This document shows, piece by piece, positions 44,442-57,950 of a DNA stretch of 64,000 nucleotides (position 1 is its first letter; the number at the start of each line of letters is the position of its first letter). The stretch is from Linnemannia schmuckeri (Eukaryota > Mortierellomycota > Mortierellomycetes > Mortierellales > Mortierellaceae), in assembly GCA_029449235.1 (NCBI GenBank), contig JANATG010000015.1, forward strand, positions 1,364,001 through 1,428,000. The letters run 5' to 3'. The notes under the pieces were generated by a model that was given only the letters and a program-made list of their open reading frames with translations, was not told the origin of the DNA and did no database searches. The translations under genes were made by a program, and so were the position numbers.

Positions 44442-44580
44442 AAAAGTTAAAATCTTCTTTCCTTTCTCTCCTTTTTAAATAAAAATGGTATCTTGGTAAT
44501 AGTACAGCAAACAAAAATTAAAGAAAAACAAACCAAACTACAACTAAAGAAAGCAAACGCAAAAAGCAAAGAAAAAAAAA
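44442..44580. terminator. Shared 3' region of COG1 and ASPM
   Basis: Only 139 bp separate the two stop codons. AAATAAAAA at 44477-44485 can serve COG1, and the A-rich plus strand (T-rich on minus) may serve ASPM. Overlapping 3' UTRs are likely; this is inference. Confidence 0.4.
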
Positions 44581-47500
44581 TTAAAAAACAAGCTCTCCAA
44601 TCCGCCGCAACTTGTTAACAGAAGTAACCAGTGCTCGGAGAGGAGAGTTATGAGGCAACTGCCTCATCCTCGCAGCCGTCAATGGGGGTTTACCACGCGT
44701 CTCTCTCTCCAGCTTCCGCTCCATGACCGTCAGGATACCCCTCAGCTTCTTGACCTCATTCACCATGGCCTTGACAACCCTCCTTCGCTTCAAGTACCCG
44801 TCCATATCCGGCTGGACCTGCTGCTGGATCTGGCGCTGTGAGAGGAACTCGTGGTCCAAGTGGATCAACATGATAGTAAGGGTCGAGTCCAGGACCATGT
44901 CGTTCTCGCGGTACGACTGCGCGCTGTCCACCAGGATCTCCAACCCCTCAGGTGCCCAGAAGACAGATCCTGTGGTGTCGCGGTCCCAGGATAAGTTTTC
45001 GATAATGTTGAGGCCATGCTTCAGAACCTCCATATGCGGCTGACTGCGGTTGCACGACTTAATCAACTGGAAGATAATGTTGACCACATTGTGCTCCACC
45101 AGACGCAAACAACTGTTCTTCGACAGCCTCGTCACCACATCTACATCAGACAAATAGAGAGCTATGTTAGTGAAATGATAAAAATAGTACTTCGAGATCG
45201 ATATCTGCGTTCAACATGACACCAAACAAATATAGGAGAAAAATACATACCGAGGTGGTAGCAGGCCTTCAAAACAGCAGAGAGCTGACCACTGCTCAAC
45301 AAGATATCCAAAGCCATGGTAGTACGGTTGCCTAGCTTCATGTGCTCCTCCGCCGTCGCATTGGCATGTTCGATCCTCTTGCGCGCAGCCTTGATCTTGG
45401 CAGTACAGTCCTGGCGGACTACATGTCCACGCCACCACGACTGCACCTTCACAATCGCATCCATACGGCGCAGAGCTCGTTGACGGGCCAAAACACCACG
45501 GATCTGCGTCTGCATCTGAAGCGTGAGCTGGTTGAGTACACCGATCGTGTACTGCTCCTGGTAATCGCGCCACCATCGCTGAATCTTGATGGCAGCAAAC
45601 GTATACAGCTCTTCCATCTTCCTGACCTTGTAAACACGCCAGGCCCTCTGGATACTGATGGCTGAGAACGAAGCAGACGACAACTCGACCCAGCGCGTCA
45701 CAATTCTCTCGCGGTCCTCAAGGTGTGCAATAATTCGCTTTCGGGTAAGGTAACCACGTGCGCCTGTCTGAATGAGGAGCGCCGCCGCCTGTCGCTCAGC
45801 TGCAATCCTCTTGTTCCTTACTCGAGTTTGCACAACATCCCTCCAGGCCCGCTGCATGACAATCGTAGCCCATCGCAGGTCCAAGTACGTATGCCTCTGC
45901 TGTAGTCCGAGCCGCACCGCCTTCCAGGTAGTCTGGATCGTCCTCGCGGCCTTCCACTGCTTTAGATATACGCGTCTCTGCTCCTGTCCCTGTACACGGG
46001 CACGCCATTTCCTCTGGATTGTAACAGCAGCCCATCGCATATCCTGATACTGTTTCCGGACAAGAGCACCCCTGGCATGAGTCTGAGTCGCAATGACCAA
46101 CTCACGAGTTGCCTGGTATGTCTGTCGGACCTTCCGACCTTCCAATACAGCGCGCCATTTCCTCTGGATAATGATGGATGCGTGCACCATGGTCTCATAC
46201 ATGACTCTCTGCTCGATACCAGACTGACGAGCCCTCCAGCGAGTCTGTACTACCAAGGCGGCGAGCCGGAGTCGCCCATACTGCCACTGCGCGAATCTGG
46301 CACGGACCATTGCCTGAACACGCACAATCGTCTGCAGTCCCAACGCCTCTCGCCTAGCAACCTGTCCACGGTAGATCGACTGAACAGCAATCGACGCCTC
46401 ACGCAGCTTTCTGTAATGCTGCCTCGTCTCCTGGCCAGCCTTACAAGCACGCCACCAGCGCTGGGTGACAACCGCCGCCCATCGGTACTCCGCGTACATG
46501 TGCTGCTCCCGCCGGCGATGCTGAACAGCTCTCCACTTCTGTTGAATGACAATGAGAGCGGCCTTCATGCGCAAGTAGGCCTTTCGGTGAACATAGCCCC
46601 TCCAAGCAGCCTGGATCGTCATCGCAGCCTGGTTCTCCTGCATAACCTTGATGAGTCTCTGACGAAGAAGGTATCCACGGATCGATGCCTGGAAGCGGAT
46701 AAATGTCGACCGCAGCTCCTGGTACTCTTGCCTGATCTGCCGTCCCTGCAAAAGAGCCCGTCGACGATCCTGAATGACACGAGCAGCAGCACGGATCTGC
46801 AAGAACCGGTACTCTTGCTCTCGTCCCTCAACCAGCGCCCTTCGACGATGCTGAACCACAATGACGGCTGCGCGCAGCTGGTGGTACTGGTACTGGACAA
46901 TCTTGGCACGGTAGATACTCTGGATCTGGACGACTGTCCACTGCAGTGTCTGGTACTTGTACTGCGCATTGCGGCGAGCCACGACTGCCCTCCATCCAGC
47001 CTGGATCGTGCGTGCAGCCCACTGGAGTTCCTGATACCGGAGCTGTTGATTCTTGGCCAAGGCACGCTCCTTCCACCGCCGTTGGATAATCAAGGCAGCC
47101 CATTGCTTCTCCAGGAAAGTGTGACGTTCTAACTTAGATCGGACCTGCGCCTGAACGGCAACAGCCCAACTCCGGAGCTGAACAAACTGCTGACGAACAG
47201 CTCGTCCTACAACAGTAGCCCTCCATCTCCGCTGAATCACCACAGAGGCGGACACAATCTCGACATACAGCTCCCGAACTCTGCGACCCTCGAGCAACGC
47301 TCGCCGCCTGGACTGGACGATCTCAGCAGCGATCCTGAGCAAAAGGAACTGTTTCCGGACGAGATACCCGCGAGCCTGCGCCTGAATCGCCCGAGAACTC
47401 CTGTACTCCTCAAAGATCGGCGCGTAACGTTGACGGATGGCATGTCCACGGTAGTAACGCTGCACTGTCATGGCAGCCCACTGTATCTCCAGGAACTGTT

Positions 47501-50500
47501 TCCTTGCCAAGAAAGCTCTGCTCTGGGTCTGCAGAGCCATTACAGTCTCCATCTTTTGGATCGCACGCGTCTGGGCAAGATAGGCACGACATCCTGTCTG
47601 GATCAAAAGAGCGGCGTCGTTCTTCTGCGCCTTGATCTTGTGAACATGCCTGCCGGACAAGTATCTCCGGATGTGCTTCTGGATAACGATTGTTGCCTTG
47701 ATCCTGGTGTCCTCCTTACGACCATAATGCTTCTTCCGCCAGATCCGCTGAATTGTCTTGGCCGCCCGAATATCCTTGTTGAGATGCATGAGTCGCGCGC
47801 AGAGGTAGGTCACAAACAAGATGACCGCCTTCTCATCCGGAACACCCACATTCGACATGTCCGCATGGCGTACTATTGGTAGTTGAAAAATGAAAGTTAG
47901 TTTCGACTACAAATCGTTGGAAATAATGCAATGGTGATTCATACATATAGTAGTGCGGACTTACGGGTAATAGGAACGCCACCTAATGCTTGGACTTTGG
48001 TGTGTAAGAGTCTATAGTTGAAGCGATCCATCTCCTTGGACTGAGTAATGGGGTCCTTGATATCCTTGGTATCTATAAACCATCCCTTCCCGTCAGCGCC
48101 TCCTGGAATCTCAAGTTCAGGTTGATGCATTCCCTACATAGTTCAAAACGTTGAAATTGGTCAGAAATCGATATACAACCTAATACGTCCGCAATAAGCG
48201 TCGATAAAAAAGACAAAATCAATGTTTACCTGCTTGTACTCGCTCAAGAAACGGGCAGAGTCCTTCATCTCGGTCATATCGAGGAGAGTAGGGTGGTAGT
48301 AGCTCAGAAGCGCTCCGAAACCACGTCCATCGGCAAACGATGTTGTAAAGTTGTCGATTGAAATATTGTAAAATGCCCCGATAGCCTGACACCAGCGAAG
48401 CAGAGCCGACAGCTGATCTGACGTAAAATACACCGTATCCTGGTAATAGATATTGAGAAATATGATCAACATATCGCCTTGTCATTTCAGAAACCAATGC
48501 ATATCGATACCAGAGTCAAAGGTGGAATACTTACGACGCGGTCGGGCTGGTCGACTCCATAGATCCGCTTGTATTCTGCCTTCAGCGCCGCAATTTCAGC
48601 CTCGAGCACGCTCAGGTCAACAAGCACGGCAACTTTCCAGTTCAGGATCAGCTTCCACAACAGTCCAAACGTCTTTTCGCGATGACCCTCCACGATATCG
48701 CGAGGGGTGACAACGCCACCACGAGTGCCCTCCAAAGAAATTCCCTGGCTCACTAGTGCGTTTAGCGCCAAGTTCACATTCTGTTGCATATGCGTCTTGG
48801 AGAGCGTTGGGAATTTCATTTTCTAATACACAAAAGAGCAAATGTAATTGCACAAGTTAGTCTGTGAAGAGCTTAAATTACAAAACAACGATCCCTGCGT
48901 CAAGATGCTGGCAAAAAAGAAATATACCTGACTGAGGCTGAGTTCGGGGCAATGCAAATCGATGAGGCGACAGAGTCGAACACCATCACGCAGATCAACC
49001 GCCAGGTTCTTGACGGTAAAGTCAAACTCATCCAGTGGTGCCTGATTATGAAGGACAGAGTATCCCATGAACAATAGATGTCGAATGATGTCGCCCTCGC
49101 CCATGAGGTAGTTCTTGGATATCGTGAGCAGCAACGTCCGGCAAGATTTGATATCCGAGTCCTAATTACATAAAAACGCATAAGGCGCAGTCAGCAATTG
49201 ACGTCATTTTCTCTTGATGTCGCAGATATCCGCCTTTTGCCTTTTCATTCGCTGCGAATATCTTTACCTTGTTGAAGAGACATGGGTCAGAGGGGATCAA
49301 TCGACCAATTTTGGCCTTGTCGAGGAATAGGATCAGCATAAAGATCCTCTTGAGAATCAATCTGTTCATGGTCTGGTAAAACTTGGGTCGGTTGGAAAGA
49401 ATCCTGTCTGGTTCAAATTCCGCCTCAATTTGTTTGTCATGAAAAATAGCCTAATATGTGAAAGTGTGAAAAAATGTATGTGTGTTGATAATTTGTTCCG
49501 CTCACTGCCAATGCTTCGCTGAGCAGCTTGCTCAAAAAGTGAAAAAGTACCTTGTTGATGAAGCCAGAGATGGTGGGTCGGTCAAAGTTGGGGTTGATGG
49601 CAGTAGCCTTGCCGGTAATGGTCTCCAGACCGAGGACAAGCCAACGAATGTCGAACGAGAAGAACAGGTCAATGACCTCTCGCCTGGTAGCAACATCTCC
49701 AGCAAAATTGCAGTCTGCTCGGATTTGCAGCCGGTCCCGCGCAATAGACTCTTCGACTTTGCGCAGGACAATCCGAAAACTGTCGGACTGGTATATCTTG
49801 AATGCTGCTGCCCTGGTGTGTTCGTACTCAAACTTATGAGAGTAGTAGCTCCAGGATGACGGATCCTTGGGTGAGAAAGAATCTACAGTGACGTGGAATT
49901 CGTGGTTCAGCCACTGTGAAAACGACCGTTCCTGCTTGTCGATCCACTTTTCATCGTACATCTCATTGCTGGTAACGTAGGGTAAAGTGTTGTATCCTCC
50001 TGGTGCTGGCGGTGTGTGTGGTAAGGCTGTCCGTGCAACACTGTGTCGCATCATACTCTGCTTCAAGGTGCTGCTCTTGGGTTGAAATACTGAGGCGCCC
50101 TGATCCCTGATACTGCGAGTGCTGGCCGACATCATTTTTCGGGTAGAGCTGCCCAGACTTTGGTATTCAGGAATCTATCGCGGGGTAAAAATATGGAAAA
50201 GGCTCATATATTAACATCATTTGTCGTTTGAGCTCACACACACAGATATAGCAGGAGAAAAGTTAAATGCAGTAATGAAACGGGGGTTGCAAAGGTTGAA
50301 ACTTACAGGAACGTCTCCTGTTCCTCGAAGATTCACCACGCAACGGCCGTTGTTGGTCTTTAGGAGGGCGCTGGCTCTGACACTGCCTGCAGTAAGGGGT
50401 GTCCAGCTGATCGTGAGTTCCATCTTGGACCTTGGTCCGAGAGTCAAAGATTCAACAGTACTAGCTCTAGCCCCAAGTCCGGTGGTATGAAGAGGGTCCA

Positions 50501-51044
50501 GCTGAATAATGTTGAAACCCTTCTCCTCCATCTTGCAACCAGGGTCCAGTGAAAGACGTTCGGTTCCTTCACCGGGATTCTCGACCATCATTGAGACCGT
50601 CTTTTTGGCTCCAACCACGACTTTGCCAAACTCGAGCCAAGGCGAAGGCTCAAAGGGTGCCAGGATCAAGGTCGGCAAAGCAGCAGTGTTGATATCATGG
50701 TCCAGAGATGACAATGGTCGAGTTCTTAGCACTGTCGGTGTTGTTGTATTGTTGCTGTTGGTGGCGGTTGTCGCGTTTGTTGTAGCTCCGCCATTGTTGT
50801 TATGATTGTTGTTCTCTGTGTTGGATTGGCGTCGTAAGTGAACTTTTGCGTTGGGATTAAGTTCTGTCGATGAAGGTTTTCGTTTGATGGAGGGTAAGCC
50901 GAGAAGTGATGGTGTTTTGAAGACGTTTTCGTTGTCCGTTCCTGTGGGTATAATATGTCCTTCTCGTCGCTGTTGTGATTGTGAAGTTGAATGTTGTTGT
51001 TGTAGAGGTGCGTTTAGTGGACGCAAGGTGCCCCTTGTAGCCAT
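44581..51044 (-). CDS. ASPM (abnormal spindle) homologue: ASH, two CH domains, IQ array, ARM-like tail
   Basis: Nine exons: 51044..50307, 50174..49551, 49450..49268, 49161..48928, 48822..48535, 48439..48230, 48133..47965, 47872..45251 and 45140..44581; about 1875 residues. The N-terminus is Asn/Thr-rich. An ASH (ASPM-SPD-2-Hydin) domain lies at about 125-246 (PSPWLEFGKVVVGAKKTVSM). Residues 516-690 hold a calponin-homology domain (NLAVDLRDGVRLCRLIDLHC). Residues 690-760 hold part of a second (ALLRWCQAIGAFYNISIDNF, DGRGFGALLSYYHP). Exon 8 encodes 31 IQ motifs by eye (AAKTIQRIWRKK and so on), binding sites for calmodulin or light chains. The last ~185 residues are helical and ARM-like (LVEHNVVNIIFQLIKSCNRS). 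ASPM/Asp proteins focus microtubule minus ends at spindle poles. ATG 51044 was chosen over an upstream TTG. The domain order is decisive. Confidence 0.9.
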
Positions 51045-53574
51045 GACTCGGAGATCCTGATCTTCAGCGGACAACTGACGGAAAGACGAAGTTGTAGCTC
51101 TTTGGAGGGGTTCCTTCCGAGGGGCCCGATGTCGGCAACGAGGAAGTTGAGTTGGGGAGGAGGAGATGTCAAAGGGAGTAAAGATAGTGGCGTCTGTTCG
51201 TGTTGTTCCTGACTGATGGGCACCTTAGGGATTTTTGACACTCTGTGGACCGCTGCGAAGAATCAAGGGGCATTTTAGCTTATGCGATAGAAAATTCTTC
51301 CAAGCATCGCATCTAGCTCGAGCTCCTACTTCACCTACGAACCCAACTACGCGCACCTTTTTGTACCTCTAGGCCTTCCCTATCCCAGGTCGCGCATTCT
51401 CTTTGGAGACCTGCACCTTGCATGAAAAATAACGAACGTTCCTTGAAAATAACCTTCACGACCCTCATTCCTATTCTACGATCCTCGGACAAACCTAGAC
51501 CCTCACCTCCGCTAAACCACCTTTTCACCCAGACTCATTCTTCGCGTGCCTTTTTTTTTTTTTTTTTCCTTCCATCAATTAACATGCCTTTCTCTCCTTC
51601 TTTCCCTCTTCGATCATCGTTTTCTCTACATATCTCTCTCCTTCTTCCAATTCGATCGATTTCTTCTTCGCATACCTCTCTCCTTCCACTACTTCGATCA
51701 ATGCCTTCGTTTTCCTCTCTTTCCCACTTGGGGGTGCGTTCTCAATTTGTAGAACAAATAAAAATACCAATTTCTCATACAGTCGCCTTCGCCCTTTATG
51801 CTGACCAAAGCCATGTGGGAGATAGTTAGATCGAACCCCTTCCCTCCCCTCCCCCCACTTCCTCCTTCTTCCTCCCCGCGGTTATCTGTGGCATTCATGC
51901 AAAAATTCCGAAAAAGGCATGTCTATCCTTTTATGTCTATTGTTGAGAGAGGCGAACGACGCATAATGACTTGATACACCGAAGGGGAAACTGTCAAAAA
52001 GGAGGATTGGGGAGTGTATGGGGTTAAAAAGAGAGGGAAAAAGTGAGCGAGAGTGAGAGAGAAATAGAGGTAGCAGCTAGCAGCAACAGTAACGGTTTGA
52101 TGTTATTCAAAAGGCAAGCAGCGAATAAAAGGGGTACGGAGAAAACCCGATCCTTGCTAAGGAGAGACAAGAGAAGGAAGAAGAGGTGAGAAATGAAAAG
52201 GGGCCCGGAGATGAGAGAATACGTACTGTCGTTTGATGTCCATGACGAATGGTGGTGATTGTCGTTTCGTTTGCTTCCTCTCCCATTCTCGGTCAATCAA
52301 TGCGTCCATAGTTGGTTGCAACTCCAAACAAGGACCACGTCCTTGGAGCAGTAGCGTAATTCTTCCTTTCACCCTCTCTCTCGTGGGCAAGTTACGTTTT
52401 ATGTGTTGAGGTTGCATTTAGGAGTCAGGTCCTTTTTTCAGTCTAGGACAGTACAAGGCATTTTCAAGTCAACGCGGGAGTAGGCAGGCGAAAGGAAACG
52501 AGGATTGAGTCAATTGAACTCGTTGGCCCCTATATCACTTATTACGAAGTTTGCATGAAACGAGCAACGAATTTTGCATTATTACCCCACTCAAAAAAGA
52601 GACAGACGTTCCTTAACAAGGGTCACTCGGAGAATCATCTGTGTTTATTAGGGAACTCTGACAAGGGAACTATGGAACAGGGGACCCTTGACCAATTTCG
52701 TGTTCAGTAACCATCTGATTGGGAGATGAAAAGAGAGTTCGCATAAAGGTCAGGCTGACAGACAGATCAGAGATAGACAGAGAAGCATGGGTACACAAGG
52801 GGAAGAAAAACGTAGAGATGGAAAGATAGAAGAGGGAAAAGACGAATGATGGGGGAGATGGCAGGGGAGAGAACGAGGATTTGGGAGGAGGCGAAGGAAA
52901 TTGAGGCATACGTTTCTTCCTGTCTTTTTTTTCCGTCGTTGTGCCATGCCATGCCCATGTTTTGGAAAAAAAAAAAAAAAAAAAACGTTACTGGTTTGTT
53001 TCGTTGCGTTGTATTTCGTGCGTTGGGAAACAATGAAAATAATGCTACTCCCCACGACACCTGGTTGAGTCCATTCTACGTCTATGTCTTTCCACGATTT
53101 TTTGATTCCGCAGGAAAACATTTTTTTTTCATGCATATCAAGCAATGGCCTTAGACAACGAAACGTAAGGAAAAAGGGATGATAGGCGTGCTGTCCATTC
53201 CTCTCTCAAAGGTCTATTTTTTGTTTTTAATTAGCACGGTTCCCTCTCTGTAGTATGATCTGTTTGTGTGCTTAGCCAAAAGGACACAAGCTAAAAACGG
53301 CGTTCGTTCGTTCTTTGATACATCGATGCGTTTTGATCATGCGTCCCTCCCTTCCTTCCTCCATTCTGAGGTAGAAGGTAATAAAAAAAGACATTAGAAA
53401 CAATAAAAACAACGACGACTGAAGAAGGCAAACAGAAACAACAACAAAAGGGGAAAGAGACGGACGAGAAAAGGAGAGATGAATCAGTCAGATTTCTTTC
53501 GTTCCATTGGTATTCGCAACAAAGAGACAGGCAGACCTAATCACACAGTAAGCCAGTCAGATAGGTAGGATATT

Positions 53575-53575
<1 letters not shown>

Positions 53576-53609
<34 letters not shown>
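53576..53609. repeat. 34-nt poly-A tract
   Basis: Uninterrupted A run, the longest homopolymer in the window; the flanks show no clear target-site duplication. Confidence 0.95.
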
Positions 53610-53610
<1 letters not shown>

Positions 53611-56120
53611 GGAGCCATGGGTTCGACACGATTACATACAACAAACAACAAACGAGAGGGACGAAAAAAAAGGAGAAACGCAAAAACAACAATGAACAAG
53701 CAAAACGGTATTAAAAAGGAAGGGAAAGGTGGAAATGAGCCAGGCAGACTCGATCGCATATCGCAAATGTGAATGGAAGGGAAGGGAAGGGATGACAAAA
53801 AAAAAAGAGGGAGTGAGGGAAGAGTCCAAGTCGACAGAGTGTCGGAGAGACAGACAACATTCCTGGGCCATGCTGGAGAGACTTTGCCTTTTGTTTATTT
53901 TGGGTACAGCATGTTCGATTGGACCCAGGCACCTGCCTGCAGGACACACTTGGATCACAGATAAAAAAAGAATGCAGTGTCGGGCCATTTGCACTTATTC
54001 ATGCCAACTGAACATGAACACAGGAACGCAGAACGGACGAATGGTGTAGTTGTTGGTATTGAGCGAATGATGATGGTAATGATAATGACGAACAGAGACT
54101 GCTACTAACGACTGCACTACACCAGGTGGTACACGCAGGCACAGACGGAGAATATGAAAATGAGAAAAAGTAAAAAAAAAAAGTAAAAGAGGAAAACTAG
54201 ATCCGACACCTGGGAAGTTCTGTAGAATGAAGATGAGCAGAGTCTCTATGACTTCGCACTTCACCATAAACAATTAAAAGAACAAGAGAGGGAAAAAAAG
54301 GGGGGAGGGGGGGGAACAACTCACCGATACATCTGGGTTTTTTTTTCTTTCTTCATACTTTGGTGTAGTGTGGTGTGGAGGAGGACACATGTCCTTTATG
54401 TCATTCTCTCTCACTCGTTGTAGTTGCTTGTGGTTTGTGTTCGTTGTATGTGGTGTTGTCGTTTTTCTAATTGCAGGCGGTGGTGGATCTGTCTATCGTC
54501 CGACGTGCATGCCTCTCCACGCTCCTTTCTTTTTTTACCATCATCATCCCGTTTTTCTCATTTTAATAATTGTCCTTTGAGCCGCTCATCCAGCTATCGT
54601 CAGCCAGCAAGAAAGAGAATGCCTTTTGCCATGCTGTGTCTAAAGAAAAACAAGATGGAGGGACTGACAAACGACATCAAAAAAGGGGCGGGAGACACTG
54701 TCCTTGCTCAATACTGAAGTAGATCAGAGGGAAAGACAGAGAGCAAGTGTGTGTATTAAAGAGCGCGTCTATGCGTTTTATTCCGACTATTCTATGCTAC
54801 TGTTATCTATCAAGTTGAGCATTTAAGCACTCAATTGAGGCCCTTGCTCTCACGTCGATTTCATCTGCGACTGTGGGTGGTTCAGTTCCTTAAAGCGTGG
54901 TTGTAATATCCTGGCATTTTCATCCTGCAATGCATCTCGTCCCTCGCTCTGTCTATTACCTTTTCCTCCTCTTCCTCCTCACCCTATGAAGTTCTGTGTC
55001 AGGACCCGTTTTTTCCGCCTTCCCTCGTCCTTCTCTCCTCTCCCTTCCCTCGCTGTCATCTTCTCCCCTGGTCCTATTTTGTTTTTTTTCCATGATTTTC
55101 GTCCGGCCTTCATCTCCATTCTATTTCGACAGTAGCATTGTAATGTTCTCACTGACAGCAATTAAAGGGTCAATTAACCTTTCCCATGTCTTCTTCCCAT
55201 ATTCTGCGACTTTGCCTCTTGGAAGGGAAAGTGGTAGAAGGAAGAAAGGGAGGAAAATGGGAGGGAAAAGGATGGGAAGGAGATAAGAGGGAGGCAAGGA
55301 AACAATTGGAGATATCGAGTTGTTTTTCCCGCCCGTGCCTCACTTTGGTTTTCTTGTCTTTCGCAGACGCCTGTGCTTTTTTTTGTGTCCGCATATGCGA
55401 TGGTTTGTTTGATTCACTTTGTCCGACGCTTGTCCTCTCTTGCTTGTCCACCCTCTTTCTTGATCTTGTTGTCTTTTTTGTGTTTGTTGTTGTATTTGTC
55501 GCGTATCTTGTAGACGTATCGGGTCTTGTGCACCCTCCTATTCTACTCCTTCCCTACCTACCAAACAATAAGAGAGAGACTCACCAAAGAAGGCTCCAAA
55601 ATATTTCTCCTTTTCTTTCTCTTTCTTTCTTGTTTACTTTTCTTCATGATCTTCTACTGCTTTTTCTTCAAGTATGAGTAAGTCTGAGATGGGGTGGGTG
55701 AAAAGTAGAAGTATGTTTATTTGAGAACGGATGGACGGAGGAGGAGGATGGGCCGAGGCAAAATAGCAATACTGCTCCCCCCTCTAGCAGGATGGTGTTC
55801 ATTTCATGCAAACGATACACAAAAGGTCTGTTCGTGTGCGTATGTGTGTCTTTCAGTCCGTCCCCGTGTTTTTATCATCACGAACATATACTCATACATT
55901 GGCACCACCCCTTTGATAGTGTCTCTTGACACCTATCTATATGTTCATTGGAATGAAGCGGATTCTAGGAAGGGTGCCTACCTATGAGTGGATGAATGAA
56001 TGGACAAGAATGAATCGTAAAGAATGAATGAATGGATATGAGGTCCATCTTCACAGGTCACGATTGGGCTATTCACTTTTTTTTCCTTTTCTCTGGGTTC
56101 CCATCTGGATCAACTCTGCT

Positions 56121-56123
<3 letters not shown>

Positions 56124-56153
<30 letters not shown>
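56124..56153. repeat. 30-nt poly-T tract
   Basis: Uninterrupted T run in non-coding DNA. Confidence 0.95.
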
Positions 56154-57837
56154 CTTTTTCCCTTCGCTCTTACTTTATGTTCTGCTCTCCGCCTCCTTGA
56201 AGTTGACACTCCTGATGATGCTGTCATCCTTTTTTTTTGTCCACTTTTCATACCTGCATTCAATACCTATTGACAATACAAAGGGCGAATTCAATGCCTA
56301 TGAGAGTATGAGAGTGTGTGGAATGAAGAACTGACTTGAGAAATGAGAAAAAAAACTAGATGAATAGGGAGACATAAGAAATGAGACCCAACATAAAGAG
56401 AATGTAATGCACGTAATAAGAGATGAAATATGTTGCCTGCGTGTCTATACACCAGCAGGCCCAGAGAGCGAGAAAAAGAGCAAAAGGTAAAAAGGCATTG
56501 CGTTGCCAAGTAGACATATTTACCATGTACTAGTTGGCATGTATTATATGTGCGCACATATCCATATCCACATCGATACAGATACATCCCGTCTGTCTGT
56601 CTGACCACCATCTCTGAATGTGTCTACATTGCTCACGCTCTCTTCTTGTTGTCCACATTGTTGATGAAAAATGCACATTGACCAGGGACAGTGAGGTACT
56701 ATGAGGTACAGGGGTAAGTAGCATGTTCATGGACGAGATTATCGAATAGCGAATTTCATTTCCCCACTAGGACGAATAATTTAATTTATTCATTTTGAAC
56801 ACACGTACCACATTAAACGTGAGCACCCACATTCACTGCCCCATCGTTCATCGTTCATTTTTCAGTTCGAGAACAACTCTATTCCTACTCTCTTCAACCA
56901 CGGACAACAAAGACGGAGGAAATAGAACGAGGAAGCGAGGAGGAGAGTGGTCAGTCATCACCATCACCGCTGTTGTTCATTCCATCCCATCTTCCCATCC
57001 TACCAACAAGAACCCCTTTCATTCCAGTCGGCATAATCGTTGCTATTTTTCAAACCGTTGCGTTGCTGAGTACAAGAGTATCGAGAGTGTTCTTGTGTTG
57101 TTGTTTGTCTCTTTAACTTGCCCGTCTATGTGTCTGTGTGAAAGTGTGAGAGAGTGCAAGTGGGAGTTGAGAGTGTCAGTGTGCCCCCTCGCCCCTTTTC
57201 TTCCTCTTCTTGTTCCTCTTTCTCTTCCCTCACCCCAAGACTGTTGTTGCTGTTGTTGTTGTTGTTTATTATTCAACTGCCAACAAACAACGACGAAGCA
57301 AAAGTGCCAAGTGGCATAGCGCAACTTCAATTGAATACCTGCCGTCAATTCAATTGGGTGCGAATTATCCAATTTCCGCCTGTTAGTAGGCCATGTACCG
57401 ATGCCAATACCTCTTTCAACGCCCTTTCTTCTGATACAAAGGTGAAAATAATAAAGGGGTTCCGTTGCCAGGCCCATCCCTTCCCATACAATCTCATACT
57501 CCCTCTTACACACTCTGATACCAAGCAAAGTACAGGTATAAATACCCAATGTCTTCGCCTCTTTTTTTTGTCTTTTTTCTTTTCTGTCACCCACTCACTC
57601 ATTCACTCTTCCTACACGCAGCGGACCTTCCTCCAAACCTCCATACCTCTGCTGCTCATACTCCTATCCTCAACGCTCCCTAACAAACCACCTCACTTCC
57701 ATACCACAGACCACATACCATTCTCTCTCTGCCTTTTACTCGTACAACACACAATCCTATTCTTTCGTTTTTCCTCAGAGCTGTTACTGTCTTTCTCTCT
57801 TCTTGCACCAATACCAGGCACTTCTCTGTCATACTTC

Positions 57838-57846
57838 TTATAAATA
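57838..57846 (+). promoter_or_regulatory. TATA box of the serine-rich protein gene
   Basis: TTATAAATA about 105 bp before the start codon at 57951. A second candidate, TATAAATA, lies at 57537-57544. Confidence 0.4.
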
Positions 57847-57950
57847 GCTATTTCCATCCTTCTTTTCTCTCTCCACAATAACTCTTCTTGCCTTTTTTCC
57901 CCTCCACTCCTCCACTCCTCTTCCTCCTCCCCTCCTACAACAAACACACA

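Larger units (their letters stand above)
51045..57837. other. Long low-complexity region without supported genes
   Basis: 51.0-51.4 kb is presumably the ASPM promoter. Beyond it are long homopolymers: 17 T near 51550, 18 A near 52970, 34 A at 53576-53609 and 30 T at 56124-56153. There are also many CTTCCC/GGAAGG tracts. Open frames reach 174 codons but consist of Phe/Leu/Ser runs or their complements, with no motif. I see no tRNA, rRNA or protein gene. Confidence 0.45.

Noticed and set aside
46077..47132. 351-codon plus-strand frame opposite ASPM
   Set aside because: It is a shadow of the IQ-motif array on the other strand; codon bias of the ASPM exon explains its openness.
51780..51850. GGTTCGATCTAAC on the minus strand as a tRNA B-box
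   Set aside because: No matching A-box or cloverleaf stems could be found around it.
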